Source: a bacterium (GTDB taxonomy: Bacteria; Ratteibacteria; UBA8468; B48-G9; JAFGKM01). From it: a stretch of 30,639 nucleotides of DNA. The stretch's first letter is position 1. Each line of letters opens with the position of its first letter. The position numbers and the translations under genes are program-made. Positions 16,601 through 24,399 of the stretch are shown here, piece after piece. The DNA is taken from contig JALNXB010000022.1 in NCBI GenBank assembly GCA_023230585.1, positions 1 to 30,639 on the forward strand, read 5' to 3'. Under the pieces are notes generated by a model. The model did no database searches and was not told the origin of the DNA. It was given only the letters and a program-made list of their open reading frames with translations.

Positions 16601-17864
16601 GAAAAACTTTTTTTATAGGTTCCCTAACGGAATATCTAACTCGCAACCAGAAAATAGGCTTGAAAACAATATCTTTGTAGACGCAGAGGTCAGAGGTATT
16701 TATCAAGGCGACCGTTCAGGATTGTTTTATACCCCCGATGGAGAACCTCTTGCAACAAGAATATCTACTCTTGCTGCCCGTTATCTTACCCAAGTTAGGT
16801 ATAAACAACCACCTTGGAGTTACAGATACCCACAACTTGTAGACCTTCTGTCGCGAGAAAAACGGGTAGGATGGGCACAAAATAATTTCATTGAACGTAA
16901 CATAAACACAGGGGGAGCGTTCTTAACTATAGGAGCTGGTGTAAAAGAAGACAATACAATAGAAAACAACTGGGATGGAGATAATCCTTTCTTTGTGAAC
17001 AGAGAGAATAACAATTTCAGATTAAGACCTGGTTCTCCTGCCTATGGGTTAACAGGTAGCGAACCATTAACTATGGAAAATATAGGTGTTTATAAAGATG
17101 CTTTAAGAGCAAGTTGGCCTATAAACAGAACAAAAGAGGATATTGGCAAATATTATAAAACAGACTGGAAACCTTTACAACAAATGTCTTCAACTCTTAT
17201 GTCTCCACTTAAAAGAATATATCCTGCTATCTATTACACCGTGCCTTTCAGAACAACCCCTATAAAAATAGATGGTAAACTTGAGAATAACGAATGGTTT
17301 GGACTTGATAAAAGTAAGGCTATACTTATAGAAAGAGAACATTCAGGGAAAGAAATGAAAGGAGTAAAAAGTTATGCGTGGCTTGCTTATGACTCAGAAA
17401 ATCTCTATATAGCAACAAAACACGAACCCGACCCATATACAGAAGAAATGTTGCCAAGATTAAAAACTCATTCTCCTATTTTTGAAGTAGCAATAGAGAG
17501 CCAACACAGCCAAAAAACAAGCAGTTGGTGGATAGACGATATGATTACAGGACCTATATATAGCATAACAGGTAAATATACGGGCGAGGCAACAGTAAGC
17601 AACCTTTTTGGTGCACCTTACGATATAATAGGTCAACTTGAAAAGAATATCCAATATAAGGTATATATAATAGATGAAGAAAAGAAAGAGTGGACATCTG
17701 AGATGAAGATACCTTTTGCTGATATAGGAATTAAACCGTCAGATGTAGAACAACTTGCTTTTAATATAGGGGCATGGAAAAAAGCTGGCTGGTTTGCGTG
17801 GATACCAACAGGCAACCAGATATGGAGAGTAGAAAACGCAGGTTTTATTAAATTTGCAAAGTAG
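13680..17864 (+). CDS. Large secreted LamG - TPR - parallel beta-helix - CBM9-like protein
   Basis: A 1394-residue exported protein. A signal peptide (about 1-20) is followed by a LamG/concanavalin-like domain (about 41-265, ending LDIDEVVIYNRVL), tetratricopeptide-like helices (about 280-420) and a right-handed parallel beta-helix from about 461 (opening EIYVSTKGKDTNAGTKGKPF) to about 1150. A C-terminal DOMON/CBM9-like domain starts near 1194 (PIKIDGKLENNEWFG). The beta-helix opening resembles glycoside hydrolases of the GH141-like type and other polysaccharide-active beta-helix enzymes. I cannot identify the catalytic residues, so a hydrolase, lyase or purely binding role are all possible. 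TPR helices inside a secreted carbohydrate-active chain are unusual. GGGAG precedes the ATG. Confidence 0.85.
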   Translation: MKIIRSLVIVFLLVVLNVKGEDEGYNQWLKRRDLLKQDASVARYYTFEDIKDAKDMVVDLGKDGKNLTYTPYQDPKTKEVFSDLQVIEGRWPGKKAVRLDKGFYKGDTFNIQNHQFSAEIWFRRQGPGSILPASNVKNGTILSVSGYSQGWRIVSVYERPSTLSFEMGQPNGATINSTKTPLADNVWHQLVVTFDGSAMNIYINGQLTEPSMTMRNEKKQLVKAERFEGEYVPSKIPFVIGFSSHGVGSIKLDIDEVVIYNRVLKPEEIVVSRETIFSKADAYIKQGNYNKAREEYIKMQGLPGYGTEMALFNTAESYRLEKDYSKSHKTFEDIQKLRTLSDYYRIYALFQQAEVYLEQKNSTKAREVYQKVLQTKGASKHHIFTSNLKTADTYKDEKKYSLARDIYTKLLLIEETSPLPHEGYRVNLRDRLEDIDGLKDGEKIITKQEKLAEWISRPKQEIYVSTKGKDTNAGTKGKPFATIKRAQEEVRKLISDGKMPTGGITVYLRGGKYFINESISFGKEDSGTADAPIIYRGYLKEDVRIIGGQQITNLQPLSDTNIINKLPTESKKQVFVADLKELGITDYGQLLNRGSHARSNLAALELFFNGKRMPLARWPNEGHERVANLVTPEGDGVLRGQSPKTGTFQSGRFCYSGDRPSRWKEDKDIWIHGFFAYEYEKIHTNIVSIDTEKRIINLGPDKRYPEGYTVRYLIRVKQNAPYFVYNLLSELDAPGEWFLDRDTGKLYFYPPSDIKKGEIFISTLNTPLIVMNNASNIVVSNITLEVTRNHGIEINGGQNNLVATCTIRNTGQWAANIPSGWNHKIVGCDMYDMGEGGVSLNGGDRKKLIPAGHLVENNHIYSFNKFDVGYRQGVLVKGIGQRVAHNVINDTPMQAILFDANDHIIEFNELHDVVYEGRELGAMYIYGEPWYLMSRGTVIRNNFFHHISYHSSPNLTQGLNSIHIDAINGGLVIEKNFFYRFPNGISNSQPENRLENNIFVDAEVRGIYQGDRSGLFYTPDGEPLATRISTLAARYLTQVRYKQPPWSYRYPQLVDLLSREKRVGWAQNNFIERNINTGGAFLTIGAGVKEDNTIENNWDGDNPFFVNRENNNFRLRPGSPAYGLTGSEPLTMENIGVYKDALRASWPINRTKEDIGKYYKTDWKPLQQMSSTLMSPLKRIYPAIYYTVPFRTTPIKIDGKLENNEWFGLDKSKAILIEREHSGKEMKGVKSYAWLAYDSENLYIATKHEPDPYTEEMLPRLKTHSPIFEVAIESQHSQKTSSWWIDDMITGPIYSITGKYTGEATVSNLFGAPYDIIGQLEKNIQYKVYIIDEEKKEWTSEMKIPFADIGIKPSDVEQLAFNIGAWKKAGWFAWIPTGNQIWRVENAGFIKFAK

Positions 17865-17885
17865 TTGACCTACCAATTATTGTTT

Positions 17886-17972
17886 GGAGAGATGGCTGAG
17901 TGGCTGAAAGCGGCCGCCTCGAAAGCGGCTGTACCCGTGAGGGTACCGGGGGTTCAAATCCCTCTCTCTCCG
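17886..17972 (+). tRNA. tRNA-Ser(CGA)
   Basis: An 87-nt class II tRNA. The acceptor stem GGAGAGA (17886-17892) pairs with TCTCTCC (17965-17971), with discriminator G at 17972. The anticodon arm is GCCGC-CTCGAAA-GCGGC, giving anticodon CGA for codon UCG. A long variable arm (GTACCC-GTGA-GGGTAC) and a T-loop TTCAAAT are present. CCA is not encoded. It begins 21 bp after the beta-helix gene and marks the left edge of the restriction-modification module. Confidence 0.97.
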
Positions 17973-18142
17973 CTTGTAATGGTTGTAAAAGAGAATCCTT
18001 GGTCTTAGGTTTTATTTACAATCTTGTAAAAATTTGCTAACATATAGACAAATATATGCTTTTGTTAAGATCTACACATTAGAATACTTAAACCCACATC
18101 AAGAGAAATTTTGACAACTAAATTCTTATCAAAAAGGTAATT

Positions 18143-18925
18143 ATGCCGCTCTTTAATGACTTAAATTTAAAAGAATGGAAAAAATCGGAAATTTGGACAG
18201 ACAGTCTCTGGATAATTCCCAAAAGAGATAAAACTGGCAAACATGATGGTTTTTATCATGGTAATTTTGTACCTCAAGTACCTCGCCAATTGATTTTAAG
18301 ATACACAAAAAAAAATGAAGTTGTTTTTGATCCTTTCTTAGGAAGTGGAACAACTGCCTATGAAGCAGAAAGACTAAAAAGAAATTTTATAGGAATTGAT
18401 ATTCAAGATAGCCTTGTTGAATATGTAAGAAAAAATGTTGAACCTAAAAACAATTTTTCTGAGTTAATCGCTGGCGATAGCACCCAAATTGATACTTTTA
18501 AAAAAGTAAAAACAATTTTAAAAACGCATAAAAAAGAAAATATACAGTTAGCGATACTACACCCACCTTATGCTGATATCATCAAATTTAGTGATTTAAA
18601 AAATGATTTATCAAACACTTCTTCACTAAAAGAATTTTTAGAAAAATTTGCAAAAGTTTTACAAAACACAATAGAAATTTTGGAAAATAATAGATATTTA
18701 GCAATCGTTATAGGCGATAAGTATTCGTCTGGTAGATGGATTCCATTAGGATTTTATTGTATGAACGAGGCACAAAAACTCAATTTAACCTTAAAAAGTA
18801 TTGTAATAAAAAACATGTCTGGTAATCGTGCTAAACAGAACAGAGAAGGAATTTGGAGATATAGGGCACTTACAAGCGATTATTATATTTTTAAACACGA
18901 ATATATTTTCATTTTCAAAAAATAA
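18143..18925 (+). CDS. DNA methyltransferase (amino-methylating, N6-A or N4-C) of the R-M module
   Basis: A 260-residue S-adenosylmethionine-dependent DNA methyltransferase. The AdoMet-binding motif I is D63-P-F-L-G-S-G-T70 and the catalytic motif IV is H140-P-P-Y143 in LAILHPPYADII. Motif I precedes IV, so the order is X-I-IV. The first residue of motif IV is His rather than the usual Asp, Asn or Ser. It probably protects one strand or one half of the target cut by the next gene product, 1 bp away. AAAGGTAA is a plausible ribosome binding site. Codon and base usage look more A/T-rich than in the flanking operons, consistent with horizontal arrival. Confidence 0.88.
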   Translation: MPLFNDLNLKEWKKSEIWTDSLWIIPKRDKTGKHDGFYHGNFVPQVPRQLILRYTKKNEVVFDPFLGSGTTAYEAERLKRNFIGIDIQDSLVEYVRKNVEPKNNFSELIAGDSTQIDTFKKVKTILKTHKKENIQLAILHPPYADIIKFSDLKNDLSNTSSLKEFLEKFAKVLQNTIEILENNRYLAIVIGDKYSSGRWIPLGFYCMNEAQKLNLTLKSIVIKNMSGNRAKQNREGIWRYRALTSDYYIFKHEYIFIFKK

Positions 18926-18926
18926 T

Positions 18927-19826
18927 ATGGAATACATAAAATCAAAATTATCTGACGATTTAGCTAAAAGAATTATAGGGAACAAAGATAATGCAATCGA
19001 TTATTTATTACGATTAAATAGTATTAAGCCCATAAAAAACTTAAAATTTAGAACTATAACTCGGGGGCAAAATATTGGTGAAAAAGTTTTAGATTTAAAC
19101 ACTAAGCAACTTTGGAAAACTGTTGTTGATAGCTGGGATTACGAAGAAGGCAAGAAAATTATAAGAGAAATTTTCAAACAAACTGAAAAATATAAAAGTG
19201 GAAAAGAAGCAGACAATGCAATGGAAGTGCTTATAGAAGAATGGCAATCTTTAAAACTTGGAAATATTGCTTGGCCTTTTTCTCAAGGAGCTTTTGATGC
19301 CTTTGTACAAGGAGTAAATTCTAAAAAACTAAATGGTTTTAGAAAAGACGAAAAAGTAAAAGTTGCAGCGGTAAAATATAGAAGAATAAAGGAAATCAAT
19401 ACAGTTAGAAATGATTTTATAGAAACTTTGATTTTTGAAAAAAATGACAATATCTTACCTACACTTAGTCATAGGCGAGGTGTTGATTTCTTTATAAATG
19501 GAGTGTCTTTTGACCAAAAAGTTGCCAAAAGCCCAACAAAAGAATTTAAAAAATATTTTAAGGATGCTTGGCGCAAAAAAGCAATTACAAACCCCGCACT
19601 TGTTGCAGAATATCTTTATAGATATCAAGACGAAGGTAGATTTGGAGCAGACCCAAGATTATTGGTTGTTTATATTGATGAGGATGTTTCTATAGACAAA
19701 ATCAGAGAAATTATCAATACAAGTGATTTAAATAATCCAATCGAAATAAATTTTACCTACAAACATAAAAATTTAGGTGAAAAAAATTATAAAGTACCTT
19801 GTTTTGTAATCTTATTACACAATTAA
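18927..19826 (+). CDS. Probable type II restriction endonuclease, PD-(D/E)xK fold
   Basis: A 299-residue protein encoded between two DNA methyltransferases (gaps of 1 and 4 bp). An in-frame ATG 99 bp earlier lies inside the methyltransferase, so I start at 18927, just after its stop. The candidate catalytic core is GVD187FFINGVSFD196QK198, which fits D-x(8)-D-x-K of the PD-(D/E)xK nucleases with strands flanking the pair. I do not recognise the specificity subfamily. The identification rests mainly on context plus this motif. No Shine-Dalgarno sequence is visible, so expression probably depends on translation of the first methyltransferase, which would ensure protection before cutting. Confidence 0.75.
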   Translation: MEYIKSKLSDDLAKRIIGNKDNAIDYLLRLNSIKPIKNLKFRTITRGQNIGEKVLDLNTKQLWKTVVDSWDYEEGKKIIREIFKQTEKYKSGKEADNAMEVLIEEWQSLKLGNIAWPFSQGAFDAFVQGVNSKKLNGFRKDEKVKVAAVKYRRIKEINTVRNDFIETLIFEKNDNILPTLSHRRGVDFFINGVSFDQKVAKSPTKEFKKYFKDAWRKKAITNPALVAEYLYRYQDEGRFGADPRLLVVYIDEDVSIDKIREIINTSDLNNPIEINFTYKHKNLGEKNYKVPCFVILLHN

Positions 19827-19830
19827 AATT

Positions 19831-20898
19831 ATGAATTATATCGGTAGTAAACTGTCACTATTAGGTTTTTTAGAAGAAGCAATCAATAAAGTCGTTGATA
19901 AAAACTGTAATATTTTTTGCGATTTATTTGCAGGAACAGGAGTTGTTGGAAGTTATTTTAAAAAAAAGGGTTATAAAATAATTGCTAATGATATTCAGTA
20001 TTATAGTTATATTTTAAACAAACATTATATTGGAAATCATAAGGAATTAAGTTTTACCAAATTAGTAAAGGACATTTCAGAATTAGAAAAAATAGATATT
20101 AAGGAGAGAAAAAACTTTGTTTGTAATTACCTTTCAAATTTAAAAGGAGTAGAAGGGTTTATCTATAAAAATTATTGTCTTGGTGGCACAAAAAATAAAA
20201 AAGAAACAAGACAGTATTTTTCAGATGAAAATGGAATGAGCTGCGACGCTATTCGTCAAAAAATTGAAAAATGGAAAAACAGAAATTTAATTTCTGACAA
20301 TGAATACTATTTTTTAGTTGCCAGTTTAGTTGAATCAATTGATAAATATGCAAACACTGCCTCTGTTTATGGTGCGTTTTTAAAAAAACTTAAAAAATCA
20401 GCTCAAAAAAGTTTAGTTTTGAAACCAGCAGAACTCATTATAAATGGTCAAAACCATGAGGTTTTTAATGCTGATATAAACAAAATTATAGAAAAAGTTA
20501 GTGGTGATATTTTTTATTTAGACCCACCCTATAATCATCGCCAATATGCAACAAATTATCATCTATTAGAAACCATTGCTAAATACGATAATCCAACAAT
20601 ATATGGAAAAACTGGTCTGCGGAAATATACTGAAGAAAAATCTCTATATTGCTCCCGTACACAAGTAAAAAAAGTATTTAAAGATTTAATTTTGAATGCT
20701 AAAGCACGTTATATCTTTGTAAGTTATAATAATGAAGGATTAATGACTCTGGATGACATAAAAAAAATAATGAGTTTACGGGGAAAATACGGATATTTCA
20801 CTAAAGAATATAATCGTTTTAAAGCAGATAAAGAAGAAAACAGAAATTATTCTGCAAGCAAAACTACTGAATACCTACATTTTATTGTTTGCAAATAA
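19831..20898 (+). CDS. D12-class N6-adenine DNA methyltransferase
   Basis: A 355-residue methyltransferase of the D12 (Dam/FokI-like) class. It begins with the typical MNYIGSK, has AdoMet motif I D31-L-F-A-G-T-G37 and catalytic motif IV D231-P-P-Y234. It methylates adenine N6. As the second methyltransferase of the module, its simplest role is to modify the opposite strand of an asymmetric recognition sequence, as in type IIS and related systems. It ends 92 bp from the convergent citrate-lyase-like gene. The A/T-rich composition is the same as in the other two module genes. Confidence 0.92.
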   Translation: MNYIGSKLSLLGFLEEAINKVVDKNCNIFCDLFAGTGVVGSYFKKKGYKIIANDIQYYSYILNKHYIGNHKELSFTKLVKDISELEKIDIKERKNFVCNYLSNLKGVEGFIYKNYCLGGTKNKKETRQYFSDENGMSCDAIRQKIEKWKNRNLISDNEYYFLVASLVESIDKYANTASVYGAFLKKLKKSAQKSLVLKPAELIINGQNHEVFNADINKIIEKVSGDIFYLDPPYNHRQYATNYHLLETIAKYDNPTIYGKTGLRKYTEEKSLYCSRTQVKKVFKDLILNAKARYIFVSYNNEGLMTLDDIKKIMSLRGKYGYFTKEYNRFKADKEENRNYSASKTTEYLHFIVCK

Positions 20899-20906
20899 CC
20901 CTAAAT

Positions 20907-20924
20907 TATATTTCAAGAAATATA
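20907..20924. repeat. 18-bp perfect palindrome between convergent genes
   Basis: tatatttc-aa-gaaatata (20907-20924) is self-complementary with a 2-nt centre. It lies between the D12 methyltransferase stop and the convergent citrate-lyase-like stop. It could be a weak terminator fold or a scar at the edge of the R-M module. No U-run follows directly on either strand. Confidence 0.4.
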
Positions 20925-20990
20925 GTAAAAAGGTTTTTTGGGGAAATATAAGAGAGGGATTATTCCAGCCGATACCAGTAAAACCAATAC

Positions 20991-23102
20991 TTAACGAGAT
21001 TTATCTAAAGGGTTACTTCTTGAAAGAATCTGGCACTCCGAAGCAGGAACTCTCATATCCATACCTGTTCCGTGGTCGCTATGGTCAAGAAATTCTCCAG
21101 CTGCACCAGCTGCTCTTCCAAAAGCAAACAATACAAAAGGTATTGAAACTGCTCTTTTTAAGGTAATCTTTTTATCTTTAAGAAGCCCCCATGAGATACC
21201 TAAACATACACACGCTATAGCAGCGTCTATATTGACTGCAAGCACCTTCGAAGTAGCACCTGTACCTTTAAGAGCAAAAGTAAGACGGTGATAAAAATCG
21301 AGAAATATGTTGTAAACACCTTCTTGTTCCATATACTTGCTTATTGCTTGCTCTCTTGGGTCGTAGTTTACTGGATTATCTTTAAAGACAGGATGACCAA
21401 GGCAAGGTATTCTATCATACTCCACTCCCGATTCTTGTGCCAAAAATTTCTGAGATTTAAAACGTTCCGCTTCGTTTTTAACAAGAGTTTCAAGCAGTTG
21501 GTCTGCCTCTTTTTTATCGTATGGGTCGTTAAGGTTGGTCTTCTCAAATATTCGTATAAGGTATTCTGTTGCTTCTTTACCGTTACCTCCATGGACTTCT
21601 CCAATAGAGGCAAGAGCTGCTATCATTCCTGTATGAGGTAGGTTACCTGCAGAAGCGGAAAGTTTTGCTGCTTGAGCCGATATTGTTCCGGGGCCATTGC
21701 TTAAAGAAGCTATCAAACACATCTCTACCAGTTCTGCCTCGAATTTGTGTTGGACAGGTTCCCCAAACCAATGTAAAATAACCGCTTCTGTCAAACTTCT
21801 GTTACTGATAAGTTCTGTTACAGGGGCTCCGTATATAGTTACATTAACTCCATCGTTCCCTGATGCAAAACTTGAGTTCCTCATATTCCGTTTTACCACA
21901 TTTTTACCAAGTTTGTTTTCTGCCAAATGAGTAAACTGGGTAGCATACGGCTCAAGAATAGTGCCAGAAGAGAGTAAAAGTGAAACATGGAGTTTTTTGC
22001 CCAATGTTCCGTAATCTATAAACCAAGGATTAAAATGTATCGCTTTCCCGGGGCTAAAATCTCTATCCCATTTATGTACTCTTCTAAGAAGGTTTGCCGC
22101 CTCAGGTAAATGGTGGAGAGTCTGTATTCTAATACCCTTTTGAAGGGCGTTAAATTGAAGCGAATCTAAAAGTTTAGGAATGTTACCATATTTTTTTGAC
22201 GGGTCAAAAGGTTCTATTCCAAAATATTTATCAAAGAGTGCCATCTTTTCTGAAGCGCCTGTCATACGTCCTTCAACAACCGCACCAGCATGACCTAAAG
22301 AAACGTCTTGTTTTTCAAGAATCTGCCCAGCAACATACACTATGACAGGTTTAGAAAACTTTGTTTTCCTCATCATATCAACGGCTTCTTTTTCGTATAT
22401 ACCTCCGGGCTCAACATATAAAACAATAAAACGTGTATTCTCATCTTTCTCTGCAAGTGCCAATAAATCTTTTAACGGAGTAAGTATAAGAGTATCTTTT
22501 CCAGTAGACACACCAAAAGATGTCCCTATACCAGCAGATAGAAGGTAGGTAGCCATTGTAGTAACCATATTTCCGCTATTAGAAATAATACAAGCGCTTC
22601 CTTTTTTAAAACTTTCTGGTGGGTTATCTCCTCCAACTGCACCCACTCTAACTCCATCGTGCACATTGATACACCCAAGGGTGTTGCACCCAATAATATC
22701 TACGTTTGCCTCTTTAGCAAGTAGATGAATTTTTGCAGTTACCTCTATTGATACGTGTTCGGTTATAACAAAAATTGTCTCAACAACATCTTTACCAAAA
22801 TAAAGTATCTCTTTTACCTCCCCATAAACAGCCTCTGGGGGAGAATATACTATAATTTTATTTGGATGGGATTCTTTGGGCATAATTTTCATCAACTCCC
22901 CAAAGGTTGGAAAAACAGGAATTGTTTTGCCAGATTCATATTCAATAACCTGCCCTTCTTTCCCCAAAGCCCAACCGCCTACAATATTACCACAGTATCT
23001 CTGCGACGCAATTGTAACCTTGCTTGCTTCTCTTCCTGTGATATTGGAAACAGCAATTCTATCGTCTTTCTTTAAAATATCATTCAATGTCTTTGCTCTC
23101 AT
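20991..23102 (-). CDS. ATP-citrate lyase-like large subunit: succinyl-CoA-synthetase-alpha module fused to citrate-synthase module
   Basis: 703 residues. The first part (about 1-340) is the CoA-ligase alpha module with phosphohistidine H271 in DVSLGHAGAVVEG. The second (about 350-690) aligns by eye with the citrate-synthase-like module of ATP-citrate lyase, for example VEMCLIASLSNGPG and FGRAAGAAGEFLDH. Against human ACLY as I recall it, H975 corresponds to H570 (LGHPVF) and D1026 to D626 (VNIDAAIA), but H900 (ADHGP) corresponds to N469 (LSNGP). The expected reaction is citrate, ATP and CoA to acetyl-CoA and oxaloacetate; the changed residue makes the substrate or the lyase step uncertain. 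The start has TGAGGA just upstream and overlaps the preceding ATP-grasp gene by 23 bp. Confidence 0.8.
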   Translation of the reverse strand: MRAKTLNDILKKDDRIAVSNITGREASKVTIASQRYCGNIVGGWALGKEGQVIEYESGKTIPVFPTFGELMKIMPKESHPNKIIVYSPPEAVYGEVKEILYFGKDVVETIFVITEHVSIEVTAKIHLLAKEANVDIIGCNTLGCINVHDGVRVGAVGGDNPPESFKKGSACIISNSGNMVTTMATYLLSAGIGTSFGVSTGKDTLILTPLKDLLALAEKDENTRFIVLYVEPGGIYEKEAVDMMRKTKFSKPVIVYVAGQILEKQDVSLGHAGAVVEGRMTGASEKMALFDKYFGIEPFDPSKKYGNIPKLLDSLQFNALQKGIRIQTLHHLPEAANLLRRVHKWDRDFSPGKAIHFNPWFIDYGTLGKKLHVSLLLSSGTILEPYATQFTHLAENKLGKNVVKRNMRNSSFASGNDGVNVTIYGAPVTELISNRSLTEAVILHWFGEPVQHKFEAELVEMCLIASLSNGPGTISAQAAKLSASAGNLPHTGMIAALASIGEVHGGNGKEATEYLIRIFEKTNLNDPYDKKEADQLLETLVKNEAERFKSQKFLAQESGVEYDRIPCLGHPVFKDNPVNYDPREQAISKYMEQEGVYNIFLDFYHRLTFALKGTGATSKVLAVNIDAAIACVCLGISWGLLKDKKITLKRAVSIPFVLFAFGRAAGAAGEFLDHSDHGTGMDMRVPASECQILSRSNPLDKSR

Positions 23103-24327
23103 TTTTCCTCATAGAGTTAAAAGCATTTGCTAATTTAGCAGCATATTCAGCTACCATAGTAACTGGAGTATCATAACCAAATATTATATACGGTAACCCA
23201 AGACTTTCAAGTGTATCTTTCATAATTGACATACCTTTAGCAAGACGAGGACCACCACGCCCTATAATAACAGGTAGATGCACAGGTCCGTTTTCTTCCA
23301 CATATTCACTTAAAGCATTTGCAATCGCCTGAAAAGTAACATCAATCATTGTATTGTTAGCCTTACCGCCAAGAATAAGAAGCAACGAAGCGTTCTTTAT
23401 GTGATGTTTAAAACATATCGAAGCAGCGTCGTGCATTCTATCGTAAGAAGGGTTGCCACCAAAATCAGAAAGAAAAATTGGGTCGCCACCATAGTTCATA
23501 AGGGTTTCAATAATAATAGTAGAAGAGCCACCACCAAAAAGTATAGGTAACACCAGTTTCCCGCCAAGGTTGGAAACGTGTATCTGCCCTTGATGCGAAG
23601 ATATAGCAAGTTCTTTCATTTCTTCTTCAAAAGGAGTGGTGCTGGCTGGGTATTCAGGGAAAGAGATTGCAAGGTTTTTTGCTTTAAAATTTGCCTCATC
23701 TAAGACAGCTTTAAAATCGCAAGCAAAGATTTTTCCAGCAGAAGTGATTCTCCAAGGATTAATTTCGCAAAGTCTCATTCCGTTAGAAATAAAAAAATCC
23801 CAGAAATCAACAAGGTTTCTTGAAAAAGGGCTAATTAAAGCGCTCGGACATTTCAGAGCAGTTAAAGCTTGGCTTGCTTGGTAGGCGTTTAATCCTTGAT
23901 AAACATCAACAGGTATGGTCTTTTTATCTTTCTCGTCAATCTCTTCTATATCCATTCCACCTTTAAGAGAAATAGTCAGAGAAGGACTAAGGAAAGTTGT
24001 ATTGTAAGTTATAGCAGTATATACCTCCATCTCTGCAGGAATATACTGAGAAAGATAAGCAGTACGTACCATCTTCCCATCAATTTCAGAATTGATAATC
24101 TTGTTTATCTCTCGTTGTACCTTTGATGGGTCTTCACAAACCTTAACCAGACCAGCTTTCCCTTTTTTACCTGCAAGAACATCTGCTTTTATAACGACCT
24201 TACCCCATTTATCAAAAAGGGTTTTCAGTTTATGCCTGTCTATAGGTATAACCTCATATTCTGGTACAGGAATCTTTGAACGTTTCACTAATTGCTTCAA
24301 AAATGTCAACTCAGTAATCTGATTCAT
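23080..24327 (-). CDS. ATP-citrate lyase-like small subunit (ATP-grasp / succinyl-CoA-synthetase-beta type)
   Basis: A 415-residue ATP-grasp subunit, close to the size of separate small subunits of bacterial ATP-citrate lyase. Early residues KADVLAGKKGKAGLV (48-62) fit the nucleotide-binding lysine/glycine segment and LCEINPWRI (187-195) the metal site. The C-terminal part (ILFGGGSST, LILGGKANNT, IIGRGGP) follows the citrate-binding half of ACLY rather than succinyl-CoA synthetase. From memory, human ACLY citrate contacts are G309, S343, N346, T348 and R379; here the equivalents appear to be G, K322 in place of Ser, N324, T326 and R357, with one residue deleted. First gene of a two-gene operon; AGAGGG precedes the ATG. 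Confidence 0.82.
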   Translation of the reverse strand: MNQITELTFLKQLVKRSKIPVPEYEVIPIDRHKLKTLFDKWGKVVIKADVLAGKKGKAGLVKVCEDPSKVQREINKIINSEIDGKMVRTAYLSQYIPAEMEVYTAITYNTTFLSPSLTISLKGGMDIEEIDEKDKKTIPVDVYQGLNAYQASQALTALKCPSALISPFSRNLVDFWDFFISNGMRLCEINPWRITSAGKIFACDFKAVLDEANFKAKNLAISFPEYPASTTPFEEEMKELAISSHQGQIHVSNLGGKLVLPILFGGGSSTIIIETLMNYGGDPIFLSDFGGNPSYDRMHDAASICFKHHIKNASLLLILGGKANNTMIDVTFQAIANALSEYVEENGPVHLPVIIGRGGPRLAKGMSIMKDTLESLGLPYIIFGYDTPVTMVAEYAAKLANAFNSMRKNESKDIE

Positions 24328-24365
24328 TTTTCCCTCTTATGTTCAACCTATCACTATTACTAAAT

Positions 24366-24394
24366 ACTATACATTTTTTTTAAAGATAAGTCAA
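24366..24394 (-). promoter_or_regulatory. Sigma70-type promoter of the citrate-lyase-like operon
   Basis: On the minus strand TTGACT (24394-24389, 5 of 6) and TATAGT (24371-24366, 5 of 6) are separated by 17 bp. Transcription would start near 24359, giving a 5' leader of about 30 nt. The promoter lies just after the stop of the glycosidase gene, so the two minus-strand units can be expressed independently. Confidence 0.65.
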
Positions 24395-24399
24395 ATAAA

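Noticed and set aside
18111..18116. Perfect TTGACA upstream of the R-M module as a -35 box.
   Set aside because: At 16-18 bp spacing the -10 region is AAGGTA-like and coincides with the ribosome binding site, so it cannot serve as a promoter for this start codon.
18828..18926. Earlier in-frame ATG for the restriction endonuclease.
   Set aside because: It lies inside the first methyltransferase gene, and the 33 extra residues are a shifted reading of that gene. The ATG right after its stop is better.
20951..20961. agagagggatt resembling the reverse complement of the tRNA-Ser 3' end, a possible attachment site.
   Set aside because: Only 11 bp match, the orientation is inverted rather than direct, and there is no integrase.
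20885..21166. Plus-strand open frame following the D12 methyltransferase.
   Set aside because: Most of it is antisense to the well-supported C-terminal coding region of the citrate-lyase-like subunit, and it matches no family.
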